Shown one piece after another: positions 59,937 through 64,000 of a DNA stretch of 64,000 bases (positions within the stretch are counted from its first letter, which is position 1; every line of letters begins with the position of its first letter). A model generated the notes under the pieces. It made no database searches and was not told the origin of the DNA. It saw only the letters and a list, made by a program, of their open reading frames with translations. The position numbers and the translations under genes were made by a program. Origin of the DNA: Pseudoduganella rivuli (GTDB taxonomy: Bacteria > Pseudomonadota > Gammaproteobacteria > Burkholderiales > Burkholderiaceae_D); the NCBI RefSeq assembly GCF_009674485.1, contig NZ_WKJJ01000010.1, positions 124,001-188,000 of the forward strand, read 5' to 3'.

Positions 59937-62669
59937 TTATGCCGGCATTTCCGCGCTGATTTCCGCCCGCGTTTCAATCAGGATTTTCTTCAGTTCCGGC
60001 ACGCACGAACCGCAATTGCCGCCCGCCTTCACGCACGCCGTCACTTCCGGCACGGTCTTCAAATCCTTGTCGCGGATGGCCGAGCAAATCGTGTTGCGGC
60101 CCACGCCAAAGCACGAGCACACGGTCGGTCCCGCGTCGACGCCCTTTTTCATCGGGCGGCCGATCAGCAGCCCGGCGCGGTCGAGATCGGACAATTGCTC
60201 TTCCGCGAACAGGCCGGCCAGCCAGCCGCGCGCCGGCAAGTCCAGCCGCGGCGACAGGAACACGCACTGTTCGATGCGGTCGTTCACCACGTGCACGGCG
60301 CGGTACATGCGCTCGCTCTTGTCCGCATATTCGAGCCAGTCCGCATCGGGATCGGTCACGCCCAGCAATTCGCGCGCCCAGGCCGTGAAATCGTCGATGT
60401 TCTGGCGGCCGGCCATTTCATAGCGGGCGAATGCCTTGCCCTGGATACGGGTCCAGTGCGCCACCGATTCCAGGTCCAGCTCCGTGCGCGACAGCACGAA
60501 AGCATGCCAGTTCACGCGGAATTGCTCGATGCGCACCGGCGTGTGCTTGAATTCCGGTTCGCCGGACACCGGGTCCACCACCGGATTGACCAGCGCGCCG
60601 ACGCGCGCATCGGACGACGTCTGGTTGTTCCAGTGGATCGGCACGAACACGCTGCCCCGCGCAATGCCGCCGCCGTGCTGCACGCGCGCCACCATCGCGC
60701 CCCACTTGCTGGTCAGGCGCGCCAGTTCGCCTTCGCGCACGCCATAGATCAGCGCATCCTGCGGGTGCATGTCGATAAACGATTCCGGGATATGGTCGGC
60801 CAGCTTGGCGGAACGCCCGGTGCGGGTCATCGTGTGCCACTGGTCGCGCACGCGGCCCGTGTTCAAGGTCAGCGGGAAATCCTCTTCCGGCAGGTTGGCG
60901 GGCAGGCGCGGCGCGGTCGGGATAAAGCGCGCCTTGCGGTCCGGGTGCGAGAACAGCCCGTCGGCGAAGATACGCTTGGCGCCCTCCCGCTCACCGGCCA
61001 GCAACGGCCACTGCACCGGCGCCATCGCGTCGTAGGCTTGCGTCCCCTGTCCCGCCAGGCCGGCCAGGTTGAATTTGCGCGGCAGGTCGGCTTCGTCATT
61101 GCGCCAGGCCGACAGGCGCGCGTGTTCGTCGAACACGTCATACGCGCTGGAGAATTCAAAGCCCGTGTAGCCCAGGCGCTGCGCGAATTGCGAAATGATC
61201 AGCCAGTCCGCGCGCGCTTCGCCCGGCGCCGGCAGGAACGCGCGCTGGCGCGAAATGCGGCGCTCGGAATTGGTCACGGTGCCGTCTTTTTCGCCCCAGC
61301 CCAGCGCCGGCAACAGCACGTCGGCAAAGGCATTGGTATCGGTGCGCTCGATGATGTCGGACGACACCACCAGTTCGCACTTGGCCAGCGCGCGGCGCAC
61401 CTGGTCCGCATCCGGCAGGCTGACCACGGGATTGGTCGCCATCACCCACACGGCTTTGACCTTGCCCTCTTCGATGGCGCGGAACAGGTCCACGGCTTTC
61501 AGGCCGCCCTTGTCGGCCATGCGCGGCGAATCCCAGAACGTGCGCACCGCATTGCGGTGTTCGGCGTTTTCCAGGTCCATGTGCGCGGCCAGCATGTTGG
61601 CCAGGCCGCCCACTTCGCGGCCGCCCATGGCGTTCGGCTGGCCGGTGATCGAGAACGGGCCCATGCCCTCCTTGCCGATACGGCCGCCGATCAGGTGGCA
61701 ATTGATGATGGCGTTGGCTTTGTCAGTGCCGGCCGACGACTGGTTCACGCCCATCGAATAGCCGGTGATGACCTTGGCGTTGGCGGCAAACGCTTCATAG
61801 AATTCCGTCAGCGCTTCCACACTGACGCGGCAGGTCTTCGCCACCTTGGCGATGTCGCCGCATTCGGCGTCGGCCTGGGCCAGCGCCGCATCGAAACCAT
61901 TGGTGTGTTCCGCGATGAAGGCGGGATCGACGGCGCCGATTTGATTCAGGTAGCTCAGCAAGCCGTTGAACAGCCACACGTCGGTGCCCGGCTTCACCGG
62001 CAAGTGCAAGTCCGCCAGTTCGCACGTGGCCGTGCGGCGCGGATCGATCACCACCAGCTTCATGTCCGGACGCTTTTCCTTGGCTTTGGCGATGCGCTGG
62101 AACAGGATCGGGTGGCACCATGCGGCGTTGGAACCCACCAGCACGATCATGTCCGCCAGTTCCAGGTCTTCATAGCTGGAAGGCACCACGTCTTCGCCGA
62201 AGGCGCGCTTGTAGCCCGCCACGGCGGACGACATGCACAGGCGCGAATTGGTGTCGATGTTGGCGCTGCCGACATAACCCTTCATCAACTTGTTGGCGAC
62301 GTAATAATCTTCCGTCAGCAACTGGCCCGACACATACAGCGCCACGGCATCCGGGCCGTGTTCATCGATGATGGCTTGCCATTTATCGGCAACCTGTCCC
62401 AGTGCGTCATCCCACGACACGCGGCGCAATTCGTCCGAACCGCGCTGCGGGCGCACCATCGGGTACAGCAGGCGGCCTTCCAGGCTGATGGTGTCGCCCA
62501 GCGCGGAACCTTTGACGCACAGGCGTCCCGCGTTGGCAGGATGCGCCGTATCGCCGGCGATCTCGAAACCGCCGTCAGCCTTGGGCGTCGCCTTCACGCC
62601 GCAGCCGACGCCACAGTAAGCACAGGTGGTTTGTACGGAGAGGGGGACGGAGGACAGGTTCACGATCAT
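59937..62669 (-). CDS. nasA: Assimilatory nitrate reductase catalytic subunit (NasA/NasC type)
   Basis: About 910 residues. A molybdopterin oxidoreductase reducing nitrate to nitrite in the cytoplasm for nitrogen assimilation. The N-terminal TTCAYCGVGCGVKA binds a [4Fe-4S] cluster; YVGSANIDTNSRLCMSSAVAGYKRAFG and DMIVLVGSNAAWCHPI are cofactor regions. The C-terminal domain is a BFD-like [2Fe-2S] module (VCSCFGVGRNTICSAIRDK...GGNCGSCVPELKKIL), as in the NAD(P)H-linked assimilatory enzymes. The ATG at 62669 is preferred over a GTG at 62675. It follows the flavoprotein gene and a REP pair on the same strand. It needs molybdenum cofactor (moaC at 21.9 kb). Confidence 0.93.
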   Translation of the reverse strand: MIVNLSSVPLSVQTTCAYCGVGCGVKATPKADGGFEIAGDTAHPANAGRLCVKGSALGDTISLEGRLLYPMVRPQRGSDELRRVSWDDALGQVADKWQAIIDEHGPDAVALYVSGQLLTEDYYVANKLMKGYVGSANIDTNSRLCMSSAVAGYKRAFGEDVVPSSYEDLELADMIVLVGSNAAWCHPILFQRIAKAKEKRPDMKLVVIDPRRTATCELADLHLPVKPGTDVWLFNGLLSYLNQIGAVDPAFIAEHTNGFDAALAQADAECGDIAKVAKTCRVSVEALTEFYEAFAANAKVITGYSMGVNQSSAGTDKANAIINCHLIGGRIGKEGMGPFSITGQPNAMGGREVGGLANMLAAHMDLENAEHRNAVRTFWDSPRMADKGGLKAVDLFRAIEEGKVKAVWVMATNPVVSLPDADQVRRALAKCELVVSSDIIERTDTNAFADVLLPALGWGEKDGTVTNSERRISRQRAFLPAPGEARADWLIISQFAQRLGYTGFEFSSAYDVFDEHARLSAWRNDEADLPRKFNLAGLAGQGTQAYDAMAPVQWPLLAGEREGAKRIFADGLFSHPDRKARFIPTAPRLPANLPEEDFPLTLNTGRVRDQWHTMTRTGRSAKLADHIPESFIDMHPQDALIYGVREGELARLTSKWGAMVARVQHGGGIARGSVFVPIHWNNQTSSDARVGALVNPVVDPVSGEPEFKHTPVRIEQFRVNWHAFVLSRTELDLESVAHWTRIQGKAFARYEMAGRQNIDDFTAWARELLGVTDPDADWLEYADKSERMYRAVHVVNDRIEQCVFLSPRLDLPARGWLAGLFAEEQLSDLDRAGLLIGRPMKKGVDAGPTVCSCFGVGRNTICSAIRDKDLKTVPEVTACVKAGGNCGSCVPELKKILIETRAEISAEMPA

Positions 62670-62706
62670 TCTCACTTATTTCAAATTTACTTCAGTGGCT
62701 GCTCTT

Positions 62707-62780
62707 GGCGGCTTCCTTCGGAAACCGCCCTACGGTCCTTTGTTCGCCATGGTCCGTAGGGCGGCTTTTACAAAGCCGCC
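62707..62780. repeat. REP-like inverted pair between nasA and the flavoprotein gene
   Basis: Two units facing each other: GGCGG...CCGCCCTACGG (62707-62735) and CCGTAGGGCGG...GCCGCC (62754-62780). Same family as the pair between pgk and pyk. Confidence 0.8.
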
Positions 62781-62785
62781 AGCGG

Positions 62786-63994
62786 TCACGCGGCGCTTAA
62801 CTCTTCACCGAACAACAGCGTTTGCCGCATGCGCGTGATATCGGCCTTCTTCTGGATCAGGTCGAAGTACCACGGGCCATCCTTGACGTCGCCATACAGC
62901 ACGGCGCCAATGATGCAACCTTCCTTCAGCACGAGGCGCTTGTAGACACCCTTGCGCGGGTCGCGCAGCACCAGGTCTTCGCTGCCTTCGCCGCCGATAA
63001 AGTCGCCCACCGAATACAAGTCTACACCCGTCACTTTCAGGCGGGTCGGCGACGCTTGCTGCACGTAGCGGCGGTGGCCGGCGCCGGCCAGGTGCGCGCC
63101 GCAAACGCGCGCCTGGTCCCAGATCGGCGCCACCAGGCCAAAGGTGGCGCTGCGGTGCTGCACGCACTCGCCCACCGCGTACACGCGGGGATCGTAGGTT
63201 TGCAGCGTATCGTCGACCACGATGGCGCGGTCGCAATGCAGGCCGGCCGCCTTGGCCAGTTCAATATTCGGCCGCACGCCGGCCGTCATCACCACCAGGT
63301 CGGCCGGAATCTCGGAACCATCCTTGAAGCGCACGCCTGTCACGCGGTCCGGACCGGTAATCTCGGCGGTTTGCGCATTGAGCAGGAAACGCAGGCCGCG
63401 CGCTTCCAGCGCTTTTTGCAGCAGCGCCGCGGCAGGCTTGTCCAGCTGCTGGTTCATCAGGCTGTCCGTCACATGCACCACCGTCACTTCCATACCCTGG
63501 CGCATCAGGCCATTGGCCGCTTCCAGGCCCAGCAAGCCGCCGCCGATCACCACCGCGTGGCGGTGGTTACGCGCCGCGTCCAGCATGGTTTCCACGTCCT
63601 GGATGTCACGGAAGGCAATCACGCCCGGCAACTGGTGGCCTGGAACAGGAATAATGAACGGCTTGGAGCCGGTCGCCAGCAGCAGGCGGTCGTAGCGCAC
63701 TTCCTTGCCCGATTGCGCGCGCACGATGCGGCGCGAACGGTCGATGTGCACCACCGGGTCGCCCGCGTGCAGCGTGATGTTGTGACGGTCGTACCATTCA
63801 CGCGTATTGAGCATGATGTCGTCGACCGTCTTTTCGCCGGCCAGCACCGGCGACAGCAGGATGCGGTTGTAATTGCCGTAAGGCTCCGCGCCAAACACCG
63901 TGATGTCGTACAGGTCCGGCGCGAGCTTGTACAGCTCCTCGACGGTGCGCATGCCAGCCATGCCATTGCCGATCACTACCAGCGCGGGTTTCAT
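62786..63994 (-). CDS. NAD(P)/FAD-dependent oxidoreductase matching the N-terminal half of NirB
   Basis: A complete 402-residue flavoprotein. It has the FAD-binding LVVIGNGMAGMRTVEEL, GAEPYGNYNRILLSPVLAGEK, LLLATGSKP, the NAD-binding VVIGGGLLGLEAANGL and VYAVGECVQHR. The end, DGPWYFDLIQKKADITRMRQTLLFGEE, corresponds to the point in NirB just before its [2Fe-2S] domain, and the siroheme domains are absent. It probably supplies electrons to NasA, like a NasB-type partner, since both are on one strand. Nitrite reductase itself may lie just outside the window. Confidence 0.9.
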   Translation of the reverse strand: MKPALVVIGNGMAGMRTVEELYKLAPDLYDITVFGAEPYGNYNRILLSPVLAGEKTVDDIMLNTREWYDRHNITLHAGDPVVHIDRSRRIVRAQSGKEVRYDRLLLATGSKPFIIPVPGHQLPGVIAFRDIQDVETMLDAARNHRHAVVIGGGLLGLEAANGLMRQGMEVTVVHVTDSLMNQQLDKPAAALLQKALEARGLRFLLNAQTAEITGPDRVTGVRFKDGSEIPADLVVMTAGVRPNIELAKAAGLHCDRAIVVDDTLQTYDPRVYAVGECVQHRSATFGLVAPIWDQARVCGAHLAGAGHRRYVQQASPTRLKVTGVDLYSVGDFIGGEGSEDLVLRDPRKGVYKRLVLKEGCIIGAVLYGDVKDGPWYFDLIQKKADITRMRQTLLFGEELSAA

Positions 63995-64000
63995 GATTAC

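Noticed and set aside
60195..62759. Very long plus-strand open frame of 854 codons opposite nasA
   Set aside because: It is antisense to a clear molybdopterin oxidoreductase, is rich in Arg, His, Gln and Val, and has no domain. GC-rich codon bias leaves such mirror frames open.

Overview
The window looks like a chromosomal segment of a GC-rich Betaproteobacterium, most likely Oxalobacteraceae (Janthinobacterium/Duganella/Massilia type). The grounds are overall protein style, very high coding density, the purM-permease-hda-HAD-pcnB-folK gene order, a GFTLIE-type pilin, and a dispersed palindromic repeat ending in CCGCCCTAC. This is inference from gene content; no rRNA or tRNA gene is present to test it. 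No phage, insertion sequence, CRISPR array or plasmid function was seen, and no gene-free stretch exceeds about 250 bp.

Layout. 1-3.4 kb: the 5' part of an HD-GYP response regulator behind msrA, a flavin reductase, and glutaryl-CoA dehydrogenase. 3.4-8.9 kb: an envelope/secretion block on the minus strand with OmpW, a degenerate SGNH lipoprotein and two tandem lipase-like alpha/beta hydrolases. 9-16.8 kb: central metabolism on the minus strand (pgk, pyk, fba, then purC-purE-purK-sua5). 16.8-23 kb: an AzlCD exporter and several small genes, a BepA-like M48 protease, moaC and a PilZ protein. 23.2-29.2 kb: pilA with a textbook sigma-54 promoter, a tandem FHA protein, sucCD, recX and recA with a LexA box. 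29.3-33.8 kb: a two-component system followed by a two-gene sodium:solute symporter whose large subunit carries a perfect EF-hand loop. 33.9-40.1 kb: three consecutive secreted S9 peptidases. 40.1-49.6 kb: PPi-type phosphofructokinase, a periplasmic binding protein, purM, and the permease-hda-HAD-pcnB-folK-yggL run, then panB.

49.6-59.8 kb is a polyamine catabolism island. It holds aldehyde dehydrogenase, putrescine-type aminotransferase, gamma-glutamylputrescine synthetase (puuA) and puuD, then a divergent MocR-type regulator, an agmatinase-like ureohydrolase, and a second puuA-puuD pair. The two puuA copies are nearly identical in long DNA blocks whereas the two puuD copies have diverged, which suggests gene conversion or selective homogenisation. 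Agmatinase would make putrescine, PuuA glutamylates it, and the aminotransferase, aldehyde dehydrogenase and PuuD carry it towards GABA. No PuuB oxidase or importer lies in the window. 59.9-64 kb is nitrate assimilation: a NasA-type nitrate reductase with a C-terminal [2Fe-2S] domain, and a stand-alone flavoprotein matching only the N-terminal half of NirB.

Regulatory signals that can be read directly include the sigma-54 promoter of pilA, the LexA box over the recA promoter, several intrinsic terminators, a recurring TAGAATAGCGG promoter-like motif, and a family of REP-like palindromes, one of which appears to sit inside a puuD reading frame.
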